In this document: in pieces, positions 37,943-46,653 of the stretch | How the letters are laid out: each line of letters starts with the position of its first letter | How positions within the stretch are numbered: the stretch's first letter is position 1 | Assembly: GCF_009753715.1 (NCBI RefSeq) | Contig: NZ_WQMS01000002.1 | Span: 91,774-155,773 of the forward strand | Reading direction: 5' to 3' | Origin: Sphingomonas horti | GTDB taxonomy: Bacteria > Pseudomonadota > Alphaproteobacteria > Sphingomonadales > Sphingomonadaceae | Length of the DNA stretch: 64,000 bases | Translations under genes and position numbers: made by a program | Notes under the pieces: model-generated | Databases searched by the model: none | What the model was told of the DNA's origin: nothing | What the model saw: the letters and a program-made list of their open reading frames with translations, nothing else

Positions 37943-37973
37943 GTCCTGCTCCTGACTGGGATTTGGACGTTCT

Positions 37974-39828
37974 TTAGAGGCCGATCGCGGTTGCGGTCCA
38001 GTAGGTGAGGCCGGCGGCGATGTAGGCCACGGCGAAAAGATAGCCGACCATGAAAGCGGGCCATTTCCAGCCATTTGTCTCTCGCCGCGTCACCGCGATC
38101 GTCGAGATGCATTGCGGCGCGAACACGAACCAGGCGAGGAAGGCGAGCGCGGTCGGCAGCGGCCAGGCGGTGCCGAGCCGCGATTCGAGCTGCTGGCTGC
38201 CCGCCTCGTCCCCGTCCGCGTCGATCGCATAGACGGTCGCGATCGCCGATACCGCGACCTCTCGCGCCGCCATCGCCGGGATCAGCGCCATCGCGATGTC
38301 GTGGTTGAAGCCGATCGGGCGCACCACCGTCTCCAGCCCGCCGGCGATGCGCCCGGCGATGGAATATTCGCTCTGCTTCACGCCTTCGGGTGCTTTGGGA
38401 AAGGATGCGAGCACCCATAGCAGCATCGTCGTCAGCAGGATGATCGTGCCGACGCGCTTCAGGAAGATCTGGGCGCGCGAGACCAGGCCCAGCGCCACGT
38501 CCTGCCAGCGCGGCCATTGATATTTGGGCATCTCCATCATGAAGCCCGAGCCGCGACCCTTGGTCACCGTTCGCCTGAGCACCAGGGCGGCGGCGAACGC
38601 CCCCGCGATGCCGGCGATATAGAGGCCGAACAGCACCAGCCCCTGCAGGCCGATGCCCGGAATTACCGCGCGCTCCGGGATGAAGGCGGAGATGATCAGC
38701 GTATAGACCGGCAGCCGCGCGGAGCAGGTCATCAGCGGCGCGATCAGGATCGTGGTCAGCCGGTCCTTGGGATCGTCGATCGTCCGTGTCGCCATGATGC
38801 CCGGCACCGCGCAGGCGAAGGAGGACAGCAGCGGGATGAACGCGCGACCCGAAAGCCCGACCCGTGCCATCACCCGGTCCATCAGGAACGCCGCGCGGAC
38901 CATGTAGCCGCTCGCTTCCAGCACCAGGATGAAGGCGAACAGGATCAGGATCTGCGGCAGGAACACGACCACCGCGCCGACGCCGGCGATCACGCCTTCG
39001 ACCAGCATCGACCGGATGAAGCCCTCAGGCAGCGTGGCGGCGGTCCAGCCGCCGAGCGCATCGAACTGCGCCTGCAGCCAGTCGGCCGGCACCTGGCTCC
39101 AGCTGAACACGGCCTGGAACATCACGAACAGCAGCCCCGCCAGGATCAGCGGCCCCGCGACCGGGTGCAGCGCGATACCGTCCAGTGAATGGGTGATGCG
39201 CCGCGCCGGACTTTCCGACACGATCGCCTTGACGGCGAGCGCGCGCGCGGCGCTGCACCGTTGCCAGGTCCTCGTGCACGAAGCCGTGGCCGGCGCGCAG
39301 CTTCAGCGTGCCTTCGCCCACCGCTTCGGCCAGCGCGGCCTTCAGCTCCTCGAGCCCGCGCCGGCGCACCGCAACCGTCTCGATCACCGGCACGCCGAGC
39401 TCCTGCGCGAGCACGGCGGTGTCGATCTCAAGCCCGTCGCGCTTCGCCAGGTCGATCATGTTGAGCGCGATCACGATCGGCAGGCCGAGCCCGATCAGCT
39501 GCATCGCGAAGCGCAGGTGATTGTCGAGGTTGGACGCGTCGATCACGACGATCAGCGCGGATGGCAGCCGCTCGCCGGCCTGCTGGCCCAGGATCACGTC
39601 GCGCGTGACCGCCTCGTCGGGGCTGGCCGGCTCCAGGCTGTAGGCGCCGGGCAGGTCGACCAGCTCGATCGGGCGGCCATCGGGAAGCGCGAAGCGGCCG
39701 GCGTGCCGCTCGACCGTCACGCCCGGATAATTGCCGACCTTCTGCCGCGCGCCGGTCAGCGCATTGAACAGCGAAGACTTGCCGGCATTGGGGTTGCCGA
39801 CCAGCGCGACCAGAGGCGCCGGGTTCAT
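37974..39828 (-). pseudogene. feoB: Ferrous iron transporter FeoB, split by a frameshift
   Basis: FeoB imports Fe(II) across the inner membrane using an N-terminal G domain. The first piece (39828 to about 39240) has GNPNAGKSSLFN, NYPGVTVE, DLPGAYSLEP and NMIDLAKRDG. The second (about 39240 to 37974) holds the core membrane domain with both Gate segments (FIPLLSSFACAVPGIMATR, MALIPAMAAREVAV). They join in register only if two bases are added in the alternating GC tract at 39239-39249, and the result would be about 618 residues, a normal length. Reading straight through gives a truncated G-domain protein. A GTG at 39221 could restart translation. The shift is either a real mutation, a phase-variable tract or a sequencing error. 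Confidence 0.88.
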
Positions 39829-40064
39829 GCCAGCGCGACGCGGATCGCGTTCGCCTGGGCCCGGCGAATCGCGACTGTCATCCTGCCGACCCGGCAGGCG
39901 ATCGGGTCGCGGCCCAGAAAGCTGCCGCTGTGCAGCGCCTCGATCGCGACACCCTCGTCGAAACCAAGTTCGCGCAGGCGCTTCGCCTCGGCCTCGCCGA
40001 GAACGGACCAGTCGATGGCGCTGATATGCGCAGCCTTGCGCAGCGGAAGGTCACTGAGACGCAT
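39825..40064 (-). CDS. feoA: Ferrous iron transport protein FeoA
   Basis: A small cytoplasmic SH3-like protein of 79 residues that assists FeoB. It shows the family features AEAKRLRELGFDEGVAIEAL, GRDPIACRVG and the C-terminal MTVAIRRAQANAIRV. The stop overlaps the feoB ATG as ATGA. The ATG at 40064 has only a weak GAAG before it. A perfect 13-base palindrome lies 24 bases upstream and may be a Fur operator. Confidence 0.9.
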   Translation of the reverse strand: MRLSDLPLRKAAHISAIDWSVLGEAEAKRLRELGFDEGVAIEALHSGSFLGRDPIACRVGRMTVAIRRAQANAIRVALA

Positions 40065-40087
40065 GGCGCTTCAATAAGCTTGCTGCG

Positions 40088-40100
40088 ATTGATTATCAAT
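40088..40100. promoter_or_regulatory. Candidate Fur-type operator upstream of feoAB
   Basis: ATTGAT-T-ATCAAT is a perfect 6-1-6 palindrome in the only AT-rich part of the intergenic region, 24 bases from the feoA start. On the minus strand it contains TTGATA, a possible -35 box, with TATTGA 17 bases further on, though that -10 would place the transcript start almost at the ATG. The symmetry fits the 6-1-6 form of Fur boxes, but the sequence only partly matches the classical consensus. Confidence 0.45.
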
Positions 40101-40111
40101 AAACGTAAGGC

Positions 40112-40783
40112 TCAGATCGCCGGATATCTGAGCCGGCCGATAAATCGCGACAGGCTCGGCCGGTGTTCGGCGCGGGAACGGATATCGGCCTTGAACCGCT
40201 CGAACCGCATGACATTCTCGATACGGCGATCGAGGAAGGCGCGGGTGTCGCTCAAATCGGCGCTGTCGTCGTCGAGCAGCGCCAGCACGGTCGAGCCATA
40301 GACCGCGCCCAGCGTCATCCGCTTGGTATAGTGATTGAAGTCGGTCGTCTTGTCGCCGGCAAGCTGCCACATCAGGTCGGCGGCGCGCCAGCCCATCCGG
40401 GCTGCCCGCGCGGCGTTCTGCGGCATGGCAAGCACGGCAAACGCGCGGCGCAGCGCTTCGCGATCGGGTGCGACGATCTCGATCCGCGCCCAGACCAGCG
40501 CCGTGATCCGCTCGCGGATTTTCATCGCCGCCAGTCTCTCCGCCGGCAATTGCTCGGCCATGCGGTGGTCGACCGATCGGAACCAGGCGTCGATCATCTG
40601 CAGCGCGCCGTCCTTGAACGCCAGCCGGGCGATATCGGGATCGACGCCGGCCTGGCCGGCCGCGAGCGTCACCGCCTCCGCGCTCCAGCCGTCGAACGCC
40701 GCATGGGCCGGCAACAGGGGCGCCAGATAGGCGCGAACTTCATCGAGCGTCGGATCGGCGGGCAGCTCAGCCATCTGCTTCAT
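40112..40783 (-). CDS. COQ9 family ubiquinone biosynthesis protein
   Basis: A soluble TetR-like lipid-binding protein of 223 residues related to COQ9, which presents ubiquinone precursors to COQ7 in mitochondria. The conserved C-terminal segment is clear: DLMWQLAGDKTTDFNHYTKRMTLGAVYGSTVL, followed by DTRAFLDRRIENVMRFE. The N-terminal half forms the helix-turn-helix-like part. The ATG at 40783 is used, with a second at 40774. It lies next to feoA but is separated by the operator region, and downstream of a DMT transporter gene on the same strand. Confidence 0.9.
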   Translation of the reverse strand: MKQMAELPADPTLDEVRAYLAPLLPAHAAFDGWSAEAVTLAAGQAGVDPDIARLAFKDGALQMIDAWFRSVDHRMAEQLPAERLAAMKIRERITALVWARIEIVAPDREALRRAFAVLAMPQNAARAARMGWRAADLMWQLAGDKTTDFNHYTKRMTLGAVYGSTVLALLDDDSADLSDTRAFLDRRIENVMRFERFKADIRSRAEHRPSLSRFIGRLRYPAI

Positions 40784-40851
40784 CTAAGCCTTCGGGCAGT
40801 CCAAGACCAGTCTCGCATTTGCCCGGCAGCCCGGACTGGCTGCGCCGACGA

Positions 40852-41772
40852 TCAGTCGGCCGGCGGCGCGAGGTTCGTCGCCGGCCGCTTCACTGCCAGG
40901 ATCGCCGCGGCAATCAGCGCCGCCCCGGTCCAGTCGAGCGCGGTCAGCGTCTCGCCATAGGATAGCCAGCCGATCGCGGCGGACACGGCCGGCTGCAGCA
41001 GAAAGGTCAATCCGGTCACCAGCGGCCGGACATGCCCCATCGCATAGACGAGCAGCCCCTGACCGATGACCTGGCTGACCAGCGCGAGCGCGATCAGCGG
41101 CCCCCAACTCGCCGGCCAGATCGATTCGCCCAGGATCCAGGCGAACAGCAGCAGCGGCAGCACGCCGAACACGGTCGACAGCGCCAGCACCGGCCAGGGT
41201 TGAAGCTGCCCGCGCGCGCGATCGATCGCGATCAGGTAGAAAGTATAGAGCACGCCCGCGAGCAGGCACAGCAGGTCGCCGACCAGGTGTTGCGGCGACA
41301 GCTCGTAGGAGCGGCCCATCATCAGCCCGGCGCCGACTGCCGCGAGCAGCAGCGCGAGCGCTTGCACGCGGGTCGGCCAGGCCCGCGCCACGACGAAGCC
41401 GTAGAGCGGAAACAACAGGCTCGCGCAGTTGCCGATCAGCGTCGCGTTGGCGAGCTTGGTCTTCAGGATGCCCAGATGCCAGGTGCCGAGATCGGCCGCG
41501 AAGAAGATGCCTGCCAGCACCACCGTCGCCCACATTGCCGGGGCGAGCCGGCCGATCGGCTGGCGCGTCACGCGGGTCATCATCAGCAGCAGGGGCGCGG
41601 CGAGCGCGAGCCGCCAGAAGGCCGCTGCGACCGGGCCGATCTGCGCCTCGGTGTCGGCCAGCCGCACGAACAGCGGCCCGAACGCCAGCGCGACATTCCC
41701 CGCGATCAGCGCGGCGAACGCGACACCGCTTTCGCTGCCGATACTTTTTCTTGAACCCGCCCGGGCGTGCAT
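40852..41772 (-). CDS. DMT superfamily transporter (EamA domains)
   Basis: An inner-membrane transporter of about 306 residues with ten hydrophobic segments in two EamA repeats. FFAADLGTWHLGIL in the first repeat and YGETLTALDWTGAALIAAAI in the second are family-like. Members export amino acids, metabolites or drugs, and no substrate can be named. AAGGAG lies four bases before the ATG at 41772. The much longer reading frame upstream lies over the divergent ene-reductase gene and is not coding. Confidence 0.88.
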   Translation of the reverse strand: MHARAGSRKSIGSESGVAFAALIAGNVALAFGPLFVRLADTEAQIGPVAAAFWRLALAAPLLLMMTRVTRQPIGRLAPAMWATVVLAGIFFAADLGTWHLGILKTKLANATLIGNCASLLFPLYGFVVARAWPTRVQALALLLAAVGAGLMMGRSYELSPQHLVGDLLCLLAGVLYTFYLIAIDRARGQLQPWPVLALSTVFGVLPLLLFAWILGESIWPASWGPLIALALVSQVIGQGLLVYAMGHVRPLVTGLTFLLQPAVSAAIGWLSYGETLTALDWTGAALIAAAILAVKRPATNLAPPAD

Positions 41773-41820
41773 GCGGCTCCTTAGCCCCCTATCTGTCCGT
41801 TGCAAAAGGAGGCCGAGCGC

Positions 41821-42906
41821 ATGACGAGTCTTTTCGATCCCATACAGCTCGGGGCGGTTTCCGCCCCCAATCGCATCCTGATGGCACCGCTGACCCGCGG
41901 CCGTTCCAGCCGCGAGCATGTGCCGAGCGCGCTGATGCCGACCTATTATTCGCAGCGCGCGGACGCCGGCCTGATCATCACCGAGGCGACCGGGATCAGC
42001 CGCGAAGGACTCGGCTGGCCCTATGCGCCGGGTATCTGGAGCGACGAGCAGACCGAGGCGTGGAAGCCGGTCACCGAAGCGGTGCACAACGCGGGCGGGC
42101 GCATCTTCGTTCAGCTGTGGCACATGGGCCGGATCGTGCATCCGAGCTTCCTCGGCGGCGAAAAGCCCGTTTCGGCATCCGCCACGACGGCGCCGTTCAA
42201 GGCCCACACCTATGAAGGCAAGCAGCCCTATGAAGAGGCGCGCCCGCTGGATGTCGCCGAAGTGCCGCGGCTGCTCGACGATTACCGCCGCGCCGCGCGC
42301 AATGCGAAGGCCGCCGGCTTCGATGGCGTCCAGATCCACGCCGCGAACGGCTATCTGATCGACCAATTCCTGCGCGAAAGCGCGAACCTGCGCACCGATC
42401 GCTACGGCGGCGGGCCGGGGAATCGCATCCGCCTGCTGCGCGAGATCACCGAAGCGGTCGCCGGCGTGATCGGCGCCGACCGCACCGCGGTCCGCTTCTC
42501 GCCCAACGGCAACAGCCAGGGCGTGGAGGACAGCGATCCGGCGGCGGTGTTCGTGCCGGCCGCGAAGGCGCTGAACGAGATCGGCATCGCCTTCCTGGAG
42601 CTGCGCGAGCAGGGGCCGGAGGGCACGTTCGGCAAGTCCGACCAGCCCAAGGTCTCGCCTGACATTCGGCCGGTGTTCGATCGGCCGCTGGTGCTGAACC
42701 AGGATTATGACCGCGAGCGCGCCGAAGCGGATATCGCGAGCGGCCTCGCCGACGCGATCGCATTCGGGCGGCCGTTCATCTCCAACCCCGACCTGGTCGA
42801 GCGCCTGCGCCTTCAGGCGCCGCTGCAGCCGGACGACATGGCGACCTGGTACACCCAGGGTCCGGAGGGGTATATCGACTATCCGACGCTGGCGAAGGCA
42901 GCGTAA
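41821..42906 (+). CDS. Alkene reductase of the old yellow enzyme family (NemA-like)
   Basis: An FMN- and NAD(P)H-dependent enzyme of 361 residues that reduces activated C=C bonds, and in NemA also nitro compounds. It opens TSLFDPIQLGAVSAPNRILMAPLTRGRS. Further motifs are LWHMGRIVHP, FDGVQIHAANGYLIDQFLRE, RTDRYGGGPGNR and ADAIAFGRPFISNPDL. GGAGG lies eight bases before the ATG at 41821. It diverges from the DMT transporter gene across 48 bases, and the 3-prime end is convergent with a P450 gene through a clear hairpin. Confidence 0.94.
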   Translation: MTSLFDPIQLGAVSAPNRILMAPLTRGRSSREHVPSALMPTYYSQRADAGLIITEATGISREGLGWPYAPGIWSDEQTEAWKPVTEAVHNAGGRIFVQLWHMGRIVHPSFLGGEKPVSASATTAPFKAHTYEGKQPYEEARPLDVAEVPRLLDDYRRAARNAKAAGFDGVQIHAANGYLIDQFLRESANLRTDRYGGGPGNRIRLLREITEAVAGVIGADRTAVRFSPNGNSQGVEDSDPAAVFVPAAKALNEIGIAFLELREQGPEGTFGKSDQPKVSPDIRPVFDRPLVLNQDYDRERAEADIASGLADAIAFGRPFISNPDLVERLRLQAPLQPDDMATWYTQGPEGYIDYPTLAKAA

Positions 42907-42910
42907 CCAA

Positions 42911-42937
42911 CTCCTCCCCGAGCCTCTCGGGGAGGGG
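42911..42937. terminator. Bidirectional stem-loop between convergent ene-reductase and P450 genes
   Basis: CCTCCCCGAG (42913-42922) and CTCGGGGAGG (42926-42935) form a ten-base-pair stem with a CCT loop, extendable by two wobble or standard pairs to 42911 and 42937. It lies five bases after one stop and six before the other. There is no T-run. It resembles one arm of the repeat at 15437. Confidence 0.65.
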
Positions 42938-42942
42938 AGGAA

Positions 42943-44316
42943 TCAGTCGATCGCCACCATCCTGACCGGCAGGCCATCCCTGGGCCTGGGAATCGGGAAA
43001 TACTGCCACTTCTCGCCCGCGCCCGGCTCCAGCTCGATCCGGTAGCGTCGCAGCAGGTGCGTCATCAGGATGCGCACCTGCATCGTCGCAAAATGCAGGC
43101 CCAGGCACATATGCGCGCCGCCCCCGAACGGCACCCAGGCATATTTGTGGCGGCCGCGCGAAGCTTCCGGCGTGAAGCGCATCGGGTCGAACCTGTCCGG
43201 CTCCGGCCAATGCTCGGGCATATGGTGGGTGTAGCCGATGTTGATGCCGATGAACGTCCCCGCTGGTATCCTGTAGCCGCGGAACTCGAAGTCCCGCAGC
43301 GCCCGGCGTGGCATCGACGGCACCGGCGGCATGATCCGCAGCGCTTCCTTGAACGCATATTCGGTCAGCACCAGCCGGTCGAGCTGGCCATAGGACACGC
43401 CTTCGTCGTCGTTCAGGCCCAGCGACGCAATCTCCTCGCGCAGCCTGTCCTGCCATTCGGCGTTCTGGCCGAGCAGCATGACCAGGCTGGTCGCGGACGA
43501 GGTGATCGTGTCGTGCGCGGCCATCATCAGGAAGTTCATATGGTCGGCGATGGCCTGGTCGCTGAGCGGCTGTCCCTCCTCGTCGACCGCGCGGCAGAAT
43601 TGCGAGAAGAAGTCCTGCCCGTCGCCGTTCCGCCGCGCCGGAATTTCGCGCAGGAACAGCTGCATCAGATACTCCCGCGCCCTGACGCCGCGATGCATCG
43701 CCGTGCCCCGGATCGGCGACCGGATCGGCGCGATCGAGGCCTGGACCTCGTCGACGAACGCCTTGTTGATGCGCGTGGCCTCGGGGCCGAGCGGCATGCC
43801 GAGGAAACTGGTCGCGGCGAGGTCGAGGCTCAGCTGCTTGATCGCGTCGTAGAAGCGGATCGGCCGGTTCGCCCAGCCGGCGACCGCCTGGGCGATGCCA
43901 TGGTTCAGCTGCTCGGCATAATGGCGCATCGGCTCGGGCTTGAACGCGACCGATAAAGTCCGCCGGTCGGCGCGATGCTTGTCGAAATCCATCAGCATCA
44001 GGCCGCGCGGGAAGACCAGGTTCAGCGTCGGCCCCCAGCCCTGCTCGGACGAGAACAGCTTGTCGCGGTCGAACAGCACCAGCTCGTTCGCTTCCGGCCC
44101 GACCAGGTTCACCTGCCGGCCGCCGAACGCGTGGTTGCGATAGACGAGGCCGTATTTGGCGATCATCCGACGGCCGAATGCCGGCGGGTCCTTCAGCAGC
44201 GCGAAGGTGTTGCCGAAGACCGGCCACCCGTCCTCGCCGGGAATATGATTCAGCGCCTCGGGCCGATTGCGCGGCAGCCAGTGCGGATTGGCCTTGAACG
44301 TATGCGCCAGCGCCAT
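42943..44316 (-). CDS. Cytochrome P450
   Basis: A haem-thiolate monooxygenase of about 457 residues. The I-helix oxygen-binding motif is MMAAHDTITSS near residue 270, the K-helix ExxR is EALR, and the haem-binding motif FGGGAHMCLGLHFA near 396 holds the proximal cysteine. No membrane anchor is present, so it is soluble and needs separate redox partners, which are not adjacent. The nearby ferredoxin FdxA is 18 kb away. The ATG at 44316 is chosen because GGAGG lies seven bases upstream. A longer start would add a sequence of no family character. The substrate is unknown, but fatty acids or terpenoids are common in this size class. Confidence 0.92.
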   Translation of the reverse strand: MALAHTFKANPHWLPRNRPEALNHIPGEDGWPVFGNTFALLKDPPAFGRRMIAKYGLVYRNHAFGGRQVNLVGPEANELVLFDRDKLFSSEQGWGPTLNLVFPRGLMLMDFDKHRADRRTLSVAFKPEPMRHYAEQLNHGIAQAVAGWANRPIRFYDAIKQLSLDLAATSFLGMPLGPEATRINKAFVDEVQASIAPIRSPIRGTAMHRGVRAREYLMQLFLREIPARRNGDGQDFFSQFCRAVDEEGQPLSDQAIADHMNFLMMAAHDTITSSATSLVMLLGQNAEWQDRLREEIASLGLNDDEGVSYGQLDRLVLTEYAFKEALRIMPPVPSMPRRALRDFEFRGYRIPAGTFIGINIGYTHHMPEHWPEPDRFDPMRFTPEASRGRHKYAWVPFGGGAHMCLGLHFATMQVRILMTHLLRRYRIELEPGAGEKWQYFPIPRPRDGLPVRMVAID

Positions 44317-44370
44317 CGGGGGCCTCCGTGTTACTGACAGGAGTGTAGCTAGCGGCGGAGCCCTTAACAA

Positions 44371-44443
44371 TCATCATCCCCGGCTCGACCCGGGACCCAC
44401 CTGCTTTTGCGAAGATAAGCCCCCGCTCAAGGCAGGGGTGACG
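44371..44443. repeat. Palindromic repeat of the GGGACCCACC family (copy 1)
   Basis: CCCGG-CTCGAC-CCGGG is followed by GACCCACC, a 20-base spacer and CCCCGCTCAAGGCAGGGG with GTGACG. The order matches the copy inside ribD at 46925 and a shorter copy at 58012. It fills the gap between the P450 start and the ribH stop. Confidence 0.7.
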
Positions 44444-44444
44444 C

Positions 44445-44867
44445 CTAGCCGCCGAAGCGCTCCCTCAGCGCCAGCATGGCGAGGGCCGCCTTGGCCGCCT
44501 CGCCGCCTTTGTCCTTCTCGGACCTGCGGGCGCGCGTAAGGGCCTGCGCTTCGTTCTCGACGGTCAGGATGCCGTTGCCGATCGCAAGGCCGTCCAGCGT
44601 CAGCGCCATGATGCCGCGCGCGCTTTCATTCGAGACGATTTCGAAATGATAGGTTTCGCCGCGGATCACCACGCCCAATGCGACATAGCCGTCGTAGCGC
44701 CCGCTTTCCGCCGCCAGCGCGATCGCCGCGGGCACTTCGAGCGCGCCGGGCACGGTGATCGTCTCGTGCTCGTGCCCGGCCGCCTCGATCGCCGCGCGCG
44801 TGCCCTCCAGCAGCAGGTCGTTCAGATGGTCGTAGAACCGCGCTTCGACGATGAGAAGTCGTGCCAT
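44445..44867 (-). CDS. ribH: 6,7-dimethyl-8-ribityllumazine synthase
   Basis: RibH joins the ribitylamino-uracil and the four-carbon unit to give lumazine, the last precursor of riboflavin. The 140-residue protein has the substrate-binding segments [32 protein letters not shown] and NGILTVE, with the histidine of YHFEIV. Length is at the short end for the family. The ATG at 44867 has GGAG seven bases upstream and is preferred to a GTG at 44873. It is the last gene of a run ribD-ribE-ribB-ribH on the minus strand. nusB, often next to ribH, is not present. Confidence 0.94.
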   Translation of the reverse strand: MARLLIVEARFYDHLNDLLLEGTRAAIEAAGHEHETITVPGALEVPAAIALAAESGRYDGYVALGVVIRGETYHFEIVSNESARGIMALTLDGLAIGNGILTVENEAQALTRARRSEKDKGGEAAKAALAMLALRERFGG

Positions 44868-44906
44868 ACCCACACTCCGTTGACGCCCCGCCTTGCCGGG
44901 GGCGAA

Positions 44907-46055
44907 CTACTCCCCGCCCGTGCCCGGGATCGGCTGCTCGCCGACGATCGACAGGCCATAGCCTTCCAGGCCGACCAGCGTGTGGTGGGTATTGGTCAGC
45001 AGCACCATGTCCTGCACGCCGAGCTCGGCGAGGATCTGGGCGCCGATGCCATAGTCGCGCAGTTCCTCGACCTGCGGGTCGCCGGCGCCCTTGCCTTGGG
45101 CGCGCAGCTGCATGAAGCGGCTGACGATCCCCTGCATCGGCTTGTTGATCACGACGATTACGCCCGCGCCGGCCTCGCCGATCGCTTTCATCGATTGGGA
45201 CAGGAGGCCAGAGCGCTCATTCTCCTCGCCGAACACGTCGACGAACATCGACATGGTGTGCATGCGCACCAGCGTCGGCTGGGATGGATCGACCTTGCCT
45301 TTCTGCAGCGCGATCAGCTCGTCGCCGGTCACCTTGTTGGCGAAGGTGATCGCTTTCCAGTCGCCGCCCCAGCGGCTGCGGAAGCTCATTTCGGCGCGCC
45401 GCTCGACCAGATGGTCATGGCGGCGGCGATAGGCGATCAGGTCGCGGATCGTGCCGATCTTGAGGTTGTGGAGCTGGGCGAAGGCGACGAGGTCGTCAAG
45501 CCGCGCCATCGTGCCGTCGTCCTTCATGATCTCGCAGATCACGCCGGACGGATTGAGCCCCGCCAGCCGGGATACGTCGACCGCCGCCTCGGTGTGGCCG
45601 GCGCGGACCAGCACTCCGCCTTCGCGCGCGACCAGCGGGAAAACATGGCCGGGCGTGACGATGTCGCCCGCGCCCTTGGTGCCGTCGATCGCGACCGAGA
45701 TGGTGCGCGCCCGGTCCGCGGCGGAGATGCCGGTGGTCACCCCTTCCTTCGCCTCGATCGAGACGGTGAAGGCGGTCTCGTGCCGCGTGCCGTTGTTGCG
45801 GCTCATCAGGTTGAGGCCGAGCTGATCCACGCGCGGCTTGGCGAGCGCGAGGCAGATCAGGCCTCGGCCATATTTGGCCATGAAGTTGATCGCATCCGGC
45901 GTCGCCATCTGCGCCGGGATGACCAGGTCGCCCTCATTCTCCCGGTCCTCGTCGTCGACCAGGATGAACATGCGGCCGTTGCGCGCCTCGTCGATGATCT
46001 CCTCGGGCGCGGACAGATAGCCGTGACGGAGACGACTGACTTCAGCGTGTGCCAC
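44907..46055 (-). CDS. ribB: 3,4-dihydroxy-2-butanone 4-phosphate synthase with a degenerate GTP cyclohydrolase II-like domain
   Basis: The N-terminal domain (about 1-210) makes the four-carbon unit of riboflavin from ribulose 5-phosphate. [27 protein letters not shown] and [21 protein letters not shown] are all intact. The C-terminal domain (about 215-382) has the overall GTP cyclohydrolase II layout, but the zinc-binding cysteines are gone: where CLTGD and RCDC-type motifs should be, it reads [19 protein letters not shown]. So RibA activity is not expected from this protein. Similar degenerate fusions are known in alphaproteobacteria. The start overlaps the ribE stop by 14 bases. Confidence 0.92.
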   Translation of the reverse strand: MAHAEVSRLRHGYLSAPEEIIDEARNGRMFILVDDEDRENEGDLVIPAQMATPDAINFMAKYGRGLICLALAKPRVDQLGLNLMSRNNGTRHETAFTVSIEAKEGVTTGISAADRARTISVAIDGTKGAGDIVTPGHVFPLVAREGGVLVRAGHTEAAVDVSRLAGLNPSGVICEIMKDDGTMARLDDLVAFAQLHNLKIGTIRDLIAYRRRHDHLVERRAEMSFRSRWGGDWKAITFANKVTGDELIALQKGKVDPSQPTLVRMHTMSMFVDVFGEENERSGLLSQSMKAIGEAGAGVIVVINKPMQGIVSRFMQLRAQGKGAGDPQVEELRDYGIGAQILAELGVQDMVLLTNTHHTLVGLEGYGLSIVGEQPIPGTGGE

Positions 46056-46653
46056 GATAGGCCTCCATGCGTTGCAGATAGCGGGCGAGCACGTCGATCT
46101 CGATATTGACTGCCTGCCCCTGTTCGGTGGCGCCCAGGGTCGTGACCGCCTGCGTGTGCGGGATCAGATTGATCGCAAAGTGCGTCGATCCGTCCGCCTG
46201 ATCCTGAACCTCGTTGACGGTCAGCGATACGCCGTCGACGGTGATCGAGCCCTTGGGCGCGATGAACGGAGCGAGATCGGAGGGCACGCGGAAGCCGATC
46301 CGCTTCGAATCGCCTTCGGGGCAGATGCCGACCACTTCGGCGATGCCATCGATATGGCCGGTGACAATGTGACCGCCCAGCTCCTCGCCCAGCTTCATCG
46401 CGCGCTCAAGGTTGAGCCTGCGGCCGGCGCTCCATTGGCCCGGCGCCGTGCGGCTGATCGTCTCGCCCGACACGTCGACCGCGAACCAGCCGGGTCCCTT
46501 GTCGACGACCGTCAGGCACACGCCTGAGCAGGCGATCGACGCGCCGAGGTCGATGGTGGCTGTGTCGTAGCCGGTTCGGATGACGACGCGCGTGTCGCCG
46601 CGCGTCTCGACGGACTCGATCGTCCCGACGTCGGTGATGATCCCGGTAAACAT
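46042..46653 (-). CDS. ribE: Riboflavin synthase alpha subunit
   Basis: This enzyme dismutates two lumazine molecules to riboflavin and the pyrimidine precursor. The protein of about 203 residues has the two lumazine-binding repeats, the first starting MFTGIITDVGTIE with IACSGVCLTV, the second with GHIVTGHIDG and ITVDGVSLTVNEV. The ATG at 46653 is the standard start. The long frame further upstream lies over ribD. It shares its start base with the ribD stop and overlaps the ribB start, so ribD, ribE and ribB are tightly coupled. The same gene is also named ribC. Confidence 0.95.
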   Translation of the reverse strand: MFTGIITDVGTIESVETRGDTRVVIRTGYDTATIDLGASIACSGVCLTVVDKGPGWFAVDVSGETISRTAPGQWSAGRRLNLERAMKLGEELGGHIVTGHIDGIAEVVGICPEGDSKRIGFRVPSDLAPFIAPKGSITVDGVSLTVNEVQDQADGSTHFAINLIPHTQAVTTLGATEQGQAVNIEIDVLARYLQRMEAYRGTR

